From UKL13-2 sp044229235 (GTDB lineage Bacteria; Pseudomonadota; Gammaproteobacteria; Burkholderiales; Usitatibacteraceae), in assembly GCA_044229235.1 (NCBI GenBank), contig JBGATH010000004.1, forward strand, positions 106,242 to 170,241: 64,000 nucleotides of DNA. Reading direction: 5' to 3'. Below are positions 33,351 through 42,859 of the stretch, piece after piece. Position 1 is the first letter of the stretch, and the number at the start of each line of letters is the position of its first letter. The position numbers were made by a program, and so were the translations under genes. The notes beneath the pieces were generated by a model that was given only the letters and a program-made list of their open reading frames with translations, did not search any database and had not been told where the DNA came from.

Positions 33351-34328
33351 CTAGGCCTCGCCCATGCCATACAAGGCCAGCGCTTCCAGGCAGGCATCGC
33401 GATGGCGCGCGCCAAGCTGCGGGCGCAGGGTGCGGCCGGGCAGTCGCAGGCCGTAGGGTACGCACAGGCGCTCGGCCTCGATCACCCACCAGGTGAGGCG
33501 CGACAGGCGTTCCTCGACGCCCATGCCCTCAAGCAGCTTGAAATCCAGCCACAGGTCGCTGCTCGCGGTTGAACCGAACTCCTTCACCAGCAAGCCCTGG
33601 CCTCGCGCCAGCGCTTTCCAGGCGATCTGGCGCGGCGTGTCGCCCGGCTTGTAGGCGCGCAGCGACTGAAACTCCTCGTCGCCGCGTACCGGGATGTTGC
33701 CTTCGCCGGTGGCATGCAAATCGAGGGGCAGGGCACCGCTGCCGGCATCGGGCTTGGGGTAAACGAGGCAGCGCATGCCGAAGTCCACGTACGACCAGGC
33801 ATGGAACAGGCCGACCGGGTACTCGGTGAAAATCTCCAGCCGCCCGCATTGCAGGTAGCCCCGCTGGGTGGCGCGTGCCGGCAGCGATACCGAGGTACTT
33901 GCCGGTACACCGGCGTCGGTGAACACGGCCGGGGCGTTCTTGACATGTGCCGGACGCACGCCCAGCGCAAAGCGCGGCATTGCCGGATTGGTGAATACCA
34001 GTGTGAACTGCGCGTTTTCACCGGCGAACACCGGTTCCACGCGCCCCGGGCTGATGGACAGGCGCGCCATGTTGCGGAAGGTATGCAGCATCGCGATCGA
34101 TCCCATGCCGGCCAGCAGAAACGTCAGCAGGAAGCCCAGCGACAGCGCGTAATTGATCGAGGCCACCAACAGCAGCAGCAGCACGAAGGCGAAGAAGTAG
34201 CCGGTCCGTGTCGGCAGGATGAAAATGCGCCGCTGGGTAAGCACCACCGGCGGCTGTTCCGGAAAGCGTGCTTTGAAGATCCAGTCGGAAATGCGCTGGC
34301 GCAGGCTGGGGCCGGTAATGGCAGACAC
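33351..34328 (-). CDS. DUF58 family membrane protein
   Basis: About 325 residues from the GTG at 34328. Two hydrophobic helices lie near residues 30-75. The cytoplasmic part carries the DUF58 signature EFQSLRAYKPGDTPRQIAWK, followed by a von Willebrand A-like remainder. DUF58 proteins are the usual partners of MoxR ATPases in chaperone-like complexes. The frame stays open upstream into moxR, but that part has no family similarity, so I chose the GTG in the 20-nt gap after the MoxR stop. Confidence 0.85.
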   Translation of the reverse strand: MSAITGPSLRQRISDWIFKARFPEQPPVVLTQRRIFILPTRTGYFFAFVLLLLLVASINYALSLGFLLTFLLAGMGSIAMLHTFRNMARLSISPGRVEPVFAGENAQFTLVFTNPAMPRFALGVRPAHVKNAPAVFTDAGVPASTSVSLPARATQRGYLQCGRLEIFTEYPVGLFHAWSYVDFGMRCLVYPKPDAGSGALPLDLHATGEGNIPVRGDEEFQSLRAYKPGDTPRQIAWKALARGQGLLVKEFGSTASSDLWLDFKLLEGMGVEERLSRLTWWVIEAERLCVPYGLRLPGRTLRPQLGARHRDACLEALALYGMGEA

Positions 34329-34348
34329 GGCGGCGGATCCGGTGCGAT

Positions 34349-35293
34349 TCAGGGGATGGCGACCGAGCGCAGCAAATCCTCTGCCGGATCGAGCATTGCA
34401 TTGTCGCCGGATGCAACCGGTCGCAGGCGATGTCCGACCACGGCGGGTACGATGGCTTGCACGTCTTCCGGCAGCACCTGCTTCCTGCCGGCCATCATGG
34501 CCCACGACTGGGCGGCCCGCAACACCGCCAGGCCGGCGCGTGGCGAGAGTCCCATCTCGAAGTGCGCCGAATCGCGGGTATGGCCGACCAAAGCCTGCAC
34601 GTAGTCGATAAGTGCGTCGGAAACGAATACCTTCGGCACGTCCTTTTGCAGCGCCAGCAGATCGTCCACGTTCATGGCCGGCGAAATCTTGGCGATGAGC
34701 TCGCGGCGGTCCTCGCCCTTCAACAGCGCGCGCTCGGCCGAACGGTCGGGGTAACCGAGGCGGATGCGCATCAGGAAGCGGTCCAGCTGAGATTCGGGGA
34801 GCGGAAAGGTGCCAACCTGGTGCGAGGGGTTCTGGGTGGCAATGACGAAGAACGGCTCGGGCAGTTTCATGGTCTGGCCATCGGCCGTGACCTGGTGCTC
34901 TTCCATGGCCTCGAGCAGCGCGCTTTGCGCCTTGGGCGAGGCGCGGTTGATTTCGTCGGCAAGGATGACCTGGGAGAAAACCGGGCCGGGATGGAATCGA
35001 AAAGTGCTCGATTCGCGGTCGAAGATGGACACGCCCACCACATCGGCCGGCAGCAGGTCGCTGGTGAACTGGATGCGCTGGTAATGCAGGCCGAGCAGGC
35101 TGGCCAGGACGTGGGACAGTGTGGTCTTTCCCACGCCCGGCACATCCTCGATCAGCAAGTGTCCCCGGGCGAGGATGCAGCACATCGCCATGCGAATCTG
35201 GTGGTCCTTGCCGAGGATGATCTCACCGGCCTGATGCAGTACTTCCGCGAGCGGATTGTGGACAGCCTGTTTTTCGAAAAGCATGACGGACAT
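34349..35293 (-). CDS. MoxR-family AAA+ ATPase
   Basis: 314 residues. Walker A DVPGVGKTT lies at about 50-58, Walker B VILADEINRASPKAQSALLE at about 107-126, sensor 1 in VIATQNPSHQVGTFPLPE, and the C-terminal lid includes GLSPRAGLAVLRAA. MoxR ATPases act as chaperones for metal insertion or complex assembly together with DUF58/VWA proteins. It is the first gene of the MoxR-DUF58-tgpA operon. The ATG at 35293 is preferred; Met4 (35284) is also possible. Confidence 0.92.
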   Translation of the reverse strand: MSVMLFEKQAVHNPLAEVLHQAGEIILGKDHQIRMAMCCILARGHLLIEDVPGVGKTTLSHVLASLLGLHYQRIQFTSDLLPADVVGVSIFDRESSTFRFHPGPVFSQVILADEINRASPKAQSALLEAMEEHQVTADGQTMKLPEPFFVIATQNPSHQVGTFPLPESQLDRFLMRIRLGYPDRSAERALLKGEDRRELIAKISPAMNVDDLLALQKDVPKVFVSDALIDYVQALVGHTRDSAHFEMGLSPRAGLAVLRAAQSWAMMAGRKQVLPEDVQAIVPAVVGHRLRPVASGDNAMLDPAEDLLRSVAIP

Positions 35294-35431
35294 GGAGAGT
35301 TGGTGGTTGATTTTGATTGTACGCTGGCTACGCTCGGCGGCCCCGGCCGGATGCGCGCTTGCGACGCAGCATTGCACGGATCGCCAAGCTATGACAGGCT
35401 TGCCGCCTGTTCGTTTAATGCACGAAGGGCC

Positions 35432-36367
35432 ATGGCCACCGCTTTCATTTCCCACCCGGACTGCCTCAGGCATGAAATGGGACCGCATCATCCCGAATGC
35501 CCGGCCCGCCTGCAGGCCGTATACGATGCGTTCGAGCACGCCGGCCTGATGCCGCGCCTGCATGCGGTCACGGCGGCCGCCGCGACAGCGGAACAGCTGT
35601 ACGCCGCCCACGAAGAGGCTTATGTCGACAGCATTTTCGCTGTCGCGCCAGAGCATGATTACGCCGCCCTCGACCCGGATACATCCATGAACCCGTACTC
35701 GCTGGCCGCAGCCAGGTATGCCGCCGGTGCGGTGGTGCAGGGCGTGGACCTGGTGATGAACAGCGAGGTCGCCAACGCATTTTGCGCGGTGCGACCCTGC
35801 GGACACCATGCCACCTACAACCGCTCGATGGGCTTTTGCATTTTCAATAACGTCGCCGTCGGCGCCGCGCATGCCATGGCCGAACACGGGCTCGACCGCA
35901 TCGCCATCCTCGATTTCGACGTGCACCACGGCAATGGCACCGAGGACATTTTCTACAACGACGAGCGGGTGTTGCTTTGCTCGAGCTTCCAGCATCCGTA
36001 TTACCCGGGCAGCGGTGCCGATTCCGGCAACGCGCACATCATCCCGACGCCGTTGCCGGCGCGCACCGGCAGCGCGCCGTTCCGCGCCGCGATCGAGGCC
36101 ACCTGGTTCCCGGTGCTGGAAGCCTTTTCCCCGCAACTGATCATCATCTCGGCGGGGTTTGACGCGCACGCGGACGACCCGCTCGCCTACCTGGAGTTGC
36201 GCGAAGACGACTACCGGTGGATCACCACCCGGATCTGTGACCTGGCGCGCAGGCATTGCCAGGGCCGGATCGTTTCTGCGCTGGAAGGCGGTTATAACCT
36301 GGCCGCGCTGGGACGCAGTGCCGTGGCCCACGTCGAGGTGCTGCTGGACGCGTCACTGATCACGTAA
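35432..36367 (+). CDS. Histone-deacetylase-like zinc hydrolase
   Basis: 311 residues. It is a class II HDAC/acetylpolyamine amidohydrolase type. RPCGHHATYNRSMGFCIFNN holds the catalytic His pair, AILDFDVHHGNGTEDIF the zinc Asp and His, IIISAGFDAHADDP the second zinc Asp, and SALEGGYNLAALG the C-terminal motif. Bacterial members deacetylate polyamines or other small acetyl-amides, and the substrate here is unknown. It is divergent from moxR and followed by a terminator before lepA. Confidence 0.92.
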   Translation: MATAFISHPDCLRHEMGPHHPECPARLQAVYDAFEHAGLMPRLHAVTAAAATAEQLYAAHEEAYVDSIFAVAPEHDYAALDPDTSMNPYSLAAARYAAGAVVQGVDLVMNSEVANAFCAVRPCGHHATYNRSMGFCIFNNVAVGAAHAMAEHGLDRIAILDFDVHHGNGTEDIFYNDERVLLCSSFQHPYYPGSGADSGNAHIIPTPLPARTGSAPFRAAIEATWFPVLEAFSPQLIIISAGFDAHADDPLAYLELREDDYRWITTRICDLARRHCQGRIVSALEGGYNLAALGRSAVAHVEVLLDASLIT

Positions 36368-36425
36368 GTTCTCGATTTTGTTCGCGAAAATGCCGCCAAT
36401 GCCGTAAAATAGCGGGCTTTCCAGA

Positions 36426-36453
36426 CAAGGGCACCGGGGGTGCCCTTGTTTTT
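36426..36453 (+). terminator. Rho-independent terminator between HDAC-like gene and lepA
   Basis: CAAGGGCACC and GGTGCCCTTG pair around a GGG loop, followed by TTTTT. It ends transcription of the HDAC-like gene and lies 34 bp before the lepA start. Confidence 0.88.
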
Positions 36454-36486
36454 GCCGCACCATTCGCTGCATTGCATAGTAAGTCC

Positions 36487-38280
36487 ATGAATCACATCAG
36501 AAATTTCTCAATCATCGCGCATATAGACCACGGCAAATCGACCCTGGCAGACCGTATCATCGAACGCTGTGGAGGCTTGTCTTCGCGTGAAATGGAATCG
36601 CAGGTGCTCGATTCGATGGAACTGGAGCGTGAACGCGGCATCACCATCAAGGCGCAAACGGCGGCCCTGACCTATACCGCCCGAGACGGGCAAACCTACA
36701 GCCTGAACCTGATCGACACGCCCGGGCACGTCGATTTTTCCTACGAAGTCTCGCGATCGCTGTCGGCCTGCGAAGGCGCGCTGCTGGTGGTGGATGCGTC
36801 GCAAGGGGTGGAAGCGCAGACGGTGGCCAACTGCTACACCGCCACCGACCTGGGCGTGGAAGTCACGCCGGTGCTCAACAAGATCGATTTGCCGCAGGCC
36901 GAGCCGGACCGGGTAATCGAAGAAATTGAGGACATCATCGGCATCGACGCACACGACGCCGTGCGCTGCAGCGCCAAGACGGGCCTCGGCATCGACGATG
37001 TGATCGAGGCGGTGATCGCCAAGGTGCCGCCGCCGAAGGGATCGGCCGAGAAGCCGCTTAAGGCGCTGATCATCGATTCCTGGTTCGACAATTATGTCGG
37101 CGTGGTGATGCTGGTGCGGGTGGTGGACGGCGTGTTGCGGCCGAAAGACAGGATTTTGCTGATGGCAACCGGCGCCCAGCACCTGGTCGAACAGGTCGGC
37201 GTATTCACCCCGCGCTCGCAGTCGCGCACCGAACTTTCCGCCGGCGGGGTTGGTTTCATCATTTCCGGCATCAAGGAACTGGCCGACGCCAAGGTCGGCG
37301 ACACCGTCACGCTGGTGGATCGTCCGGCTGCCGAGGCGCTGCCCGGCTTCAAGGAAATCAAGCCGCAGGTGTTCGCCGGACTCTATCCGGTCGAATCGAA
37401 CCAGTACGACTCGCTGCGCGATGCGCTGACCAAGCTGCAGCTGAACGACTCCTCCCTGCGATTCGAGCCCGAGACCTCACAGGCGCTGGGCTTTGGCTTT
37501 CGCTGCGGCTTCCTCGGTCTGCTGCACATGGAAATCGTGCAGGAACGGCTGGAGCGCGAATTCGACCAGAACCTGATCACGACGGCGCCGACGGTGATCT
37601 ACCAGGTGGTGATGGTGAGCGGAGAGGTCGTCGAGATCGAGAACCCGTCGCGCCTGCCGGAATTGTCCAAGATCGCCGAGATCCGCGAGCCGATCATTAC
37701 CGCGACCATGCTCATGCCGCAGGAATATGTCGGTACGGTGATGACCCTGTGCAACCAGAAGCGCGGCGCGCAGGTCAACATGGAATACCACGGGCGCCAG
37801 GTCATCCTCAAATACGACATGCCGATGAACGAAGTCGTAATGGACTTTTTCGACAAGCTCAAGTCGGTGTCGCGCGGCTATGCCTCGCTGGACTACGAAT
37901 TCAAGGAATACCGGTCATCGGACCTGGTGAAGCTCGACATCCTCATCAACGGCGAGAAAGTCGATGCGCTGTCGCTGATCGTGCATCGCGCCAACAGCCA
38001 GTACCGCGGCCGCGAACTGGCCTCGAAAATGCGCGAACTGATTCCGCGCCAGATGTTCGATGTCGCCGTGCAGGCGGCCATCGGCGCGAACATCATCGCC
38101 CGCGAAAACATCAAGGCGCTGCGCAAGAACGTGCTGGCCAAGTGCTACGGCGGCGATATCAGCCGCAAGCGCAAGCTGCTCGAGAAGCAGAAGGCCGGCA
38201 AGAAGCGCATGAAGCAGGTGGGCAGTGTGGAAATTCCGCAGGAGGCGTTCCTCGCCATCCTGCAAGTCGACAGCAAGTAA
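36487..38280 (+). CDS. lepA: Elongation factor 4 (LepA)
   Basis: 597 residues from ATG 36487. G1 is AHIDHGKST at about 11-19, G3 is DTPGHVDF, G4 is NKID, and the C-terminal LepA-specific domain has MEYHGRQVILKYDMPMNEVV and CYGGDISRKRKLLEKQK with GKKRMK. LepA is a ribosomal GTPase affecting back-translocation and 30S biogenesis. It begins the lepA-lepB-DUF4845-rnc-era-recO-pdxJ-acpS-nagZ-earP run. I preferred this start to an ATG 15 nt upstream because it matches the family N-terminus MNHIRNFSIIAHIDHG. Confidence 0.97.
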   Translation: MNHIRNFSIIAHIDHGKSTLADRIIERCGGLSSREMESQVLDSMELERERGITIKAQTAALTYTARDGQTYSLNLIDTPGHVDFSYEVSRSLSACEGALLVVDASQGVEAQTVANCYTATDLGVEVTPVLNKIDLPQAEPDRVIEEIEDIIGIDAHDAVRCSAKTGLGIDDVIEAVIAKVPPPKGSAEKPLKALIIDSWFDNYVGVVMLVRVVDGVLRPKDRILLMATGAQHLVEQVGVFTPRSQSRTELSAGGVGFIISGIKELADAKVGDTVTLVDRPAAEALPGFKEIKPQVFAGLYPVESNQYDSLRDALTKLQLNDSSLRFEPETSQALGFGFRCGFLGLLHMEIVQERLEREFDQNLITTAPTVIYQVVMVSGEVVEIENPSRLPELSKIAEIREPIITATMLMPQEYVGTVMTLCNQKRGAQVNMEYHGRQVILKYDMPMNEVVMDFFDKLKSVSRGYASLDYEFKEYRSSDLVKLDILINGEKVDALSLIVHRANSQYRGRELASKMRELIPRQMFDVAVQAAIGANIIARENIKALRKNVLAKCYGGDISRKRKLLEKQKAGKKRMKQVGSVEIPQEAFLAILQVDSK

Positions 38281-38324
38281 CCATTCCCGGGTGACTGCCC
38301 GGGACCAACGATTGGATTGGTGAC

Positions 38325-39329
38325 ATGAACTGGGAATTTGTTGGATGGATTGCGCTGCTGGCCAGCATTCTTGTGATCGCGGCCGGCTTTTTCGTCAAGC
38401 CCGCCCCGACCGGCGCGGGCGCGGCCGCCGGTGCCGAAACAAACCAGCACCCGCTGCACGCGTGGCTGGAAATCGCCTGGCCGGTGCTGTTTATCGCCAC
38501 CATGGGCATGCTGACCCTCAAGGAAGTGATGGGATTCGCTGCCGTGCTGCTGCTGGCGACCGTGACCACCGGATTGATATGGGGCATCGACAGCGCGCTG
38601 TTGCGCAAGAAACGCGGTGCGGCGGCCGAACCGGTGGTGGTCGAGATGGCCCGCAGTTTCTTCCCGGTGATCCTGATTGTTTTCCTGCTGCGTTCGTTCC
38701 TCTACGAGCCGTTCAAGATTCCCTCGGAATCGATGCTGCCGACGCTGCAGGTGGGCGATTTCATCCTCGTGAACAAGTTCACCTACGGCGTGCGCCTGCC
38801 GGTGCTGAACCAGAAAGTGATCGATTCCGGCTCGCCCAAACGCGGAGACGTGATGGTTTTCCGCTACCCGGAGGATCCGACCAAGGACTTCATCAAGCGC
38901 GTCATCGGGCTGCCCGGCGACCGGGTGGCCTACAAGAACAAGCGCCTTGCCATCAATGGCAAACCGGTCGATACACAGAGTGCCGGCACCGAGGCCAAGG
39001 TTGACGCAACCCTGAACCTGCGGCGCTTTGAACTGCTGCGCGAAAGCCTCGACGGCCGGGTCCATTCCATCAACATGAATCCGGACTCGCCGGGCGTGCG
39101 CCTGGACGGGGTGCGGCGGTTCCCCAATATCAACAATTGCGAATACAATAACGAGGGTGTTGAATGCACGGTTCCCGACGGCCATTACTTCATGATGGGC
39201 GACAACCGTGACAACAGCGACGACAGCCGTTACTGGGGTTTTGTGCCGGACCGGAACATCGTTGGACGAGCGGTTCTGATCTGGATGAACTTCGGTTCGT
39301 TCAAGCGTGTTGGAATGAGCATCGAGTAG
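38325..39329 (+). CDS. lepB: Signal peptidase I
   Basis: 334 residues with N-terminal membrane helices (about 5-23, 48-88 and 110-125). The catalytic Ser is in KIPSESMLPTLQVGDF (Ser136). The Lys is in FIKRVIGLPGDRV (Lys191). The late box GHYFMMGDNRDNSDDSRYWG is present. It cleaves Sec and Tat signal peptides at the periplasmic face. It lies 44 nt after lepA, with a small GC-rich palindrome in the gap. Confidence 0.97.
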   Translation: MNWEFVGWIALLASILVIAAGFFVKPAPTGAGAAAGAETNQHPLHAWLEIAWPVLFIATMGMLTLKEVMGFAAVLLLATVTTGLIWGIDSALLRKKRGAAAEPVVVEMARSFFPVILIVFLLRSFLYEPFKIPSESMLPTLQVGDFILVNKFTYGVRLPVLNQKVIDSGSPKRGDVMVFRYPEDPTKDFIKRVIGLPGDRVAYKNKRLAINGKPVDTQSAGTEAKVDATLNLRRFELLRESLDGRVHSINMNPDSPGVRLDGVRRFPNINNCEYNNEGVECTVPDGHYFMMGDNRDNSDDSRYWGFVPDRNIVGRAVLIWMNFGSFKRVGMSIE

Positions 39330-39365
39330 TTCTCTCTGCCAACTCAAGTGACTGACAGGACGAAA

Positions 39366-39746
39366 ATGAATACCTTCCCAAGCAGCTTTCACCGCCAGCG
39401 CGGCATCGGCTTTGTCGGACTGATCTTCATCTTTTCGGTCTGCGGCGTGGTATTGCTGCTCGGCTTGAAGCTCGTCCCGGCCTACCTGGAGTACTTCTCG
39501 GTCAAGAAAGTCATCGGCGCCATGGCGAATTCCGAGGAAGTCAGGTCCGGAACCGTCGCGGAAATTCGCAAGAGCTTTAGCCGCCGCGCGGTGATCGACA
39601 GCATCACGGCGATCGAGGAATCCGACCTGGAGATCACCAAGGACGGCGGCCAGACGGTGGTGACCGCCTCGTGGCAACAGCGCGTCCCGCTGTTTACCGG
39701 CTACACCCTGCTGGTCGATTTCAGCGCCAGTACCGCGGACAAGTAA
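39366..39746 (+). CDS. DUF4845 family membrane protein
   Basis: 126 residues from the ATG at 39366, with AGGACG upstream. A single N-terminal membrane helix follows a short basic segment (FHRQRGIGFVGLIFIFSVCG). The remainder is a small periplasmic domain (VKKVIGAMANSEEV, then FTGYTLLVDFSAS). DUF4845 proteins sit between lepB and rnc in many beta- and gammaproteobacteria, with unknown function. An upstream GTG at 39348 adds six residues. Confidence 0.85.
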   Translation: MNTFPSSFHRQRGIGFVGLIFIFSVCGVVLLLGLKLVPAYLEYFSVKKVIGAMANSEEVRSGTVAEIRKSFSRRAVIDSITAIEESDLEITKDGGQTVVTASWQQRVPLFTGYTLLVDFSASTADK

Positions 39747-39758
39747 ACCATCGCATCA

Positions 39759-40448
39759 ATGAACGTGCGCGAGCTAGAAGCCCGGCTCGGCCACCGGTTT
39801 TCCCAATCCTCCCTGCTCGAACAGGCCCTGACCCACCGCAGTTTCGGCACGCCGCATAACGAGCGCCTCGAGTACCTTGGCGACAGCGTCCTCAACTGCC
39901 TGGTCGCAGCCATGTTGTTCGACGCCTATCCCGACTTGCCGGAGGGCGACCTGAGCCGGATGCGGGCCAATATGGTCAACCAGAATGCGCTGGCGCAGAT
40001 CGCCTCAACCCTGCAACTGGGCGACGTGCTGCGGCTTGGCGAGGGCGAACTGAAGACCGGGGGGGCGATGCGCGGCTCCACGCTGTCGGATGCCCTTGAA
40101 GCACTGATTGGTGCCATCTTCCTCGACGCCGGTTTCGAGCGGGTGCAGCAGGTCGTGCGCACGCTATTTCTGCCGATGCTGCGCGACCATGCCGAATTGA
40201 TTCCCGGCAAGGATGCCAAGACGCGGTTGCAGGAGTGGCTGCAGGCGCGCCACCTGCCGTTGCCCAAATATCATGTGAGCCGCATCGAAGGCGCGGCCCA
40301 TCAACAGAAATTCTTTGTGGAATGCCATATTGAGTCGGCAGATCTGAGCACCTCGGGCAGCGGCGCCAGCCGCCGGCTTGGCGAGCAGGATGCGGCGACG
40401 GCAGCTCTCCAGGCGCTACTCGCCTCAACAACCGGCCATGTCAAATGA
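39759..40448 (+). CDS. rnc: Ribonuclease III
   Basis: 229 residues. The signature ERLEYLGDSVLNCLVA contains the catalytic acids, and ALEALIGAIFLDAGFE supplies the second set. A C-terminal dsRNA-binding domain has DAKTRLQEWLQARHLPLPKY. It cleaves double-stranded RNA in rRNA and mRNA processing. Its stop overlaps the era start (ATGA). Confidence 0.96.
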   Translation: MNVRELEARLGHRFSQSSLLEQALTHRSFGTPHNERLEYLGDSVLNCLVAAMLFDAYPDLPEGDLSRMRANMVNQNALAQIASTLQLGDVLRLGEGELKTGGAMRGSTLSDALEALIGAIFLDAGFERVQQVVRTLFLPMLRDHAELIPGKDAKTRLQEWLQARHLPLPKYHVSRIEGAAHQQKFFVECHIESADLSTSGSGASRRLGEQDAATAALQALLASTTGHVK

Positions 40449-41332
40449 ATGCTGAATTTCGCTGCGGATCGGTGGCCATCGTCGGTCGCCCCAACGTGGG
40501 CAAGTCGACCCTGCTCAACCATCTGGTCGGCCAGAAAGTCAGCATCACCTCCAACAAGGCGCAAACGACCCGCCACCGCATCACCGGCATCCTGACGGAG
40601 GATGAGGCCCAGTTCCTGTTCCTCGATACCCCCGGCTTCCAAAAAACCCATGAAAATGCGCTCAATCGCGTTCTCAACCGGACCGTGGGACAGGCCATCA
40701 TCGATGCCGACGTGACGGTGTTCATGGTCGAGGCGACGCGCTTCACCGACGCCGACGAACTGGTTCTGCGGCAGATCAGCAATGTCGGCCAGGTGATCCT
40801 TGCCATCAGCAAGTGCGATCGCGTGGCCGAAAAGGCCAAGCTGTTCGAATTCCTGAAGGTGATGCAGGCAAAGCGGGCGTTCTCCGCCATCGTGCCGATC
40901 AGCGTCAAGCAGAAACAGAGTCTGCAGGAACTGAAGAAAGTCATCCGTGGCCTCCTGCCGGTGACCCCGCCCGTGTTCGACGGTGACGCTTTTACCGATC
41001 GTTCCGAGCGCTTCATGGCGGCCGAGTTTGTCCGCGAGAAGGTATTTCGCCAGCTTGGCGATGAATTGCCGTACTCGGTGAACGTGATGATCGAGAAGTT
41101 CGAACAGATCGGCGACCTGCGGCGCATTTTTGCCACCGTTGTGGTCGACAAGGCCAGCCAGAAGGCGATCCTGATCGGCGAAAAGGGCGAGCGTCTGAAA
41201 CGCATCGGCACCGATGCGCGCAAGGAAATGGAGTCGTCCTTCGGCGGCAAGGTCTACCTCGAGATATTCGTGCGGGTGAAAAAAGGCTGGGCTGATGACG
41301 ACGCGATGATTCGCAAGTTTGGATATGAATGA
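40445..41332 (+). CDS. era: GTPase Era
   Basis: 295 residues. G1 GRPNVGKST is at 14-22, G2 TTRHRITGI, G3 DTPGFQ, G4 SKCD. A C-terminal KH domain contains IGEKGERLKRIGTDARKEME. Era binds 16S rRNA and assists 30S maturation. It is translationally coupled to rnc upstream and to recO downstream. Confidence 0.97.
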   Translation: MNAEFRCGSVAIVGRPNVGKSTLLNHLVGQKVSITSNKAQTTRHRITGILTEDEAQFLFLDTPGFQKTHENALNRVLNRTVGQAIIDADVTVFMVEATRFTDADELVLRQISNVGQVILAISKCDRVAEKAKLFEFLKVMQAKRAFSAIVPISVKQKQSLQELKKVIRGLLPVTPPVFDGDAFTDRSERFMAAEFVREKVFRQLGDELPYSVNVMIEKFEQIGDLRRIFATVVVDKASQKAILIGEKGERLKRIGTDARKEMESSFGGKVYLEIFVRVKKGWADDDAMIRKFGYE

Positions 41333-42110
41333 CCGACCCGCGCTGATCGCGGAAAAACCGGCGAGGGCGAGCCACAGCATTGCCGACAGTGCGTTCGTGC
41401 TGCACACCTATCCGTATCGCGAGACCAGCGTCATCGCCGAGGTGTTCACGCGGCAGCACGGGCGCATCGTTCTGGTCGCCAGGGGAGCGAAGCGGCCGCG
41501 CAGCGCCACCCGCGGCGTACTGCAGCCCTTCCAGCCGCTGGCAGCGACCTGGTTCGGCCGCAGCGAAATGAAAACCCTCAAATCGGTCGAACAGGAGCGC
41601 ATCCTGCCGCAGCTGTCGGGCGCGGCATTGCTGTCGGCGTTCTACACCAACGAACTGCTGTTGAAGCTCACGCATCGCGACGATCCGCACGAGGGCCTGT
41701 TCGAGGCCTACCGCGAGGCCCTGCATGTCATGACGGATATTGCAGCGCGCGGCGGCGATCCCATCCTGCTGGCCACGACGCTGCGCATATTTGAAGTAAG
41801 GCTGTTGCGTGAACTCGGTTACGCGCTGCAGCTCGCCGAGGAGGCGGACTCGCACGTGCCGATCGACCCGGCGCGGGACTACGCCTACCACCTCGAGCGC
41901 GGACCGGTTCCGCTCGGCCGACATGCCCAGCAGTCCCGCGATGGCGATGCCTTACAATTGTCGGGCAAGACTTTGCTGGATATGGCGCAGGATGATTACC
42001 GCGACCCGCAAACCCTGGCGCAGGCCAAGCAGCTGATGCGCCGCCTGGTGAATCATTTGCTGGGCGACCGGATTCTCCATACCCGCAACCTCATTCGCGA
42101 GCTGAAATGA
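41325..42110 (+). CDS. recO: DNA repair protein RecO
   Basis: 261 residues from the ATG at 41325. The N-terminal OB-fold has AFVLHTYPYRETSVIAEVFT and GRIVLVARGAKRP, followed by the helical C-terminal part with FYTNELLLKL and LRIFEVRLLRELGY. RecO loads RecA on SSB-coated DNA in the RecFOR pathway. The start overlaps the era stop, and the stop overlaps pdxJ (ATGA). The zinc-ribbon cysteines found in some RecO proteins are absent, as in many proteobacteria. Confidence 0.93.
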   Translation: MNDRPALIAEKPARASHSIADSAFVLHTYPYRETSVIAEVFTRQHGRIVLVARGAKRPRSATRGVLQPFQPLAATWFGRSEMKTLKSVEQERILPQLSGAALLSAFYTNELLLKLTHRDDPHEGLFEAYREALHVMTDIAARGGDPILLATTLRIFEVRLLRELGYALQLAEEADSHVPIDPARDYAYHLERGPVPLGRHAQQSRDGDALQLSGKTLLDMAQDDYRDPQTLAQAKQLMRRLVNHLLGDRILHTRNLIRELK

Positions 42111-42859
42111 TCGAACTCGGCGTCAATATTGACCATGTGGCCACCATCCGGCAGGCGCGCCGCACCTATGAACCGGATCCGGTGTGGGCGGCGGTCGAGG
42201 CGCACCTGGGCGGCGCGGATGGCATCACCGTGCATTTGCGCGAGGACCGGCGTCACATCCAGGATGCGGATGTGCGCCGCCTGCGCGAGCTGACGCACAT
42301 CAAATTGAACCTGGAAATGGCCGCCACCGATGAAATGGTGGGGATCGCATGCGACCTCAAGCCGGAAATGGCCATGCTGGTTCCGGAAGGACGCCACGAA
42401 GTCACCACCGAAGGCGGCCTTGACATCATTTCGCAGGAAGCGCGCCTGAAAGCCGTGGTGGCGAGACTTGCCGATGCCGGCATCGTCTGCAGCGTGTTTA
42501 TCGATGCGCAGCCCGCCCAGGTCGAGGCCGCGGCGCGCATTGGCGCGCGGGTCTGTGAACTGCATACCGGTCCGTATGCGCATGCCTTTTACCAGAAAGG
42601 ACGTGACGCCGAGAGCGCGCCGGTGATGGCCGAGCTGGACAACCTGCGCGCGGCGGGGCGGATGGTGCGTGAACTGGGCATGCGTTTCAATGCAGGTCAC
42701 GCGCTCAACTACGCCAACGTCAAGCCGGTCGCAGCGATCACCGGCATCCGCGAGTTGCACATCGGTCACGCCATTGTCAGCCGGGCTGTATTCGTCGGCC
42801 TGCGCGAGGCGGTTCGCGAGATGAAGCGGCTGATGGTTGAAGGCGCCGCGCAATCGTGA
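42107..42859 (+). CDS. pdxJ: Pyridoxine 5'-phosphate synthase
   Basis: 250 residues. ELGVNIDHVATIRQARRT begins the TIM barrel, and GADGITVHLREDRRHIQD, LVPEGRHEVTTEGGLD and HIGHAIVSRAVFVGL are the family motifs. It condenses 1-deoxy-D-xylulose 5-phosphate with aminoacetone phosphate in the DXP-dependent vitamin B6 route. It overlaps recO and acpS by 4 nt each. Confidence 0.97.
   Translation: MIELGVNIDHVATIRQARRTYEPDPVWAAVEAHLGGADGITVHLREDRRHIQDADVRRLRELTHIKLNLEMAATDEMVGIACDLKPEMAMLVPEGRHEVTTEGGLDIISQEARLKAVVARLADAGIVCSVFIDAQPAQVEAAARIGARVCELHTGPYAHAFYQKGRDAESAPVMAELDNLRAAGRMVRELGMRFNAGHALNYANVKPVAAITGIRELHIGHAIVSRAVFVGLREAVREMKRLMVEGAAQS

Noticed and set aside
30981..33572. An 863-codon open frame on the plus strand opposite tgpA
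   Set aside because: tgpA on the other strand has all its catalytic motifs. The antisense protein is rich in His, Arg and Gln and shows no domain.
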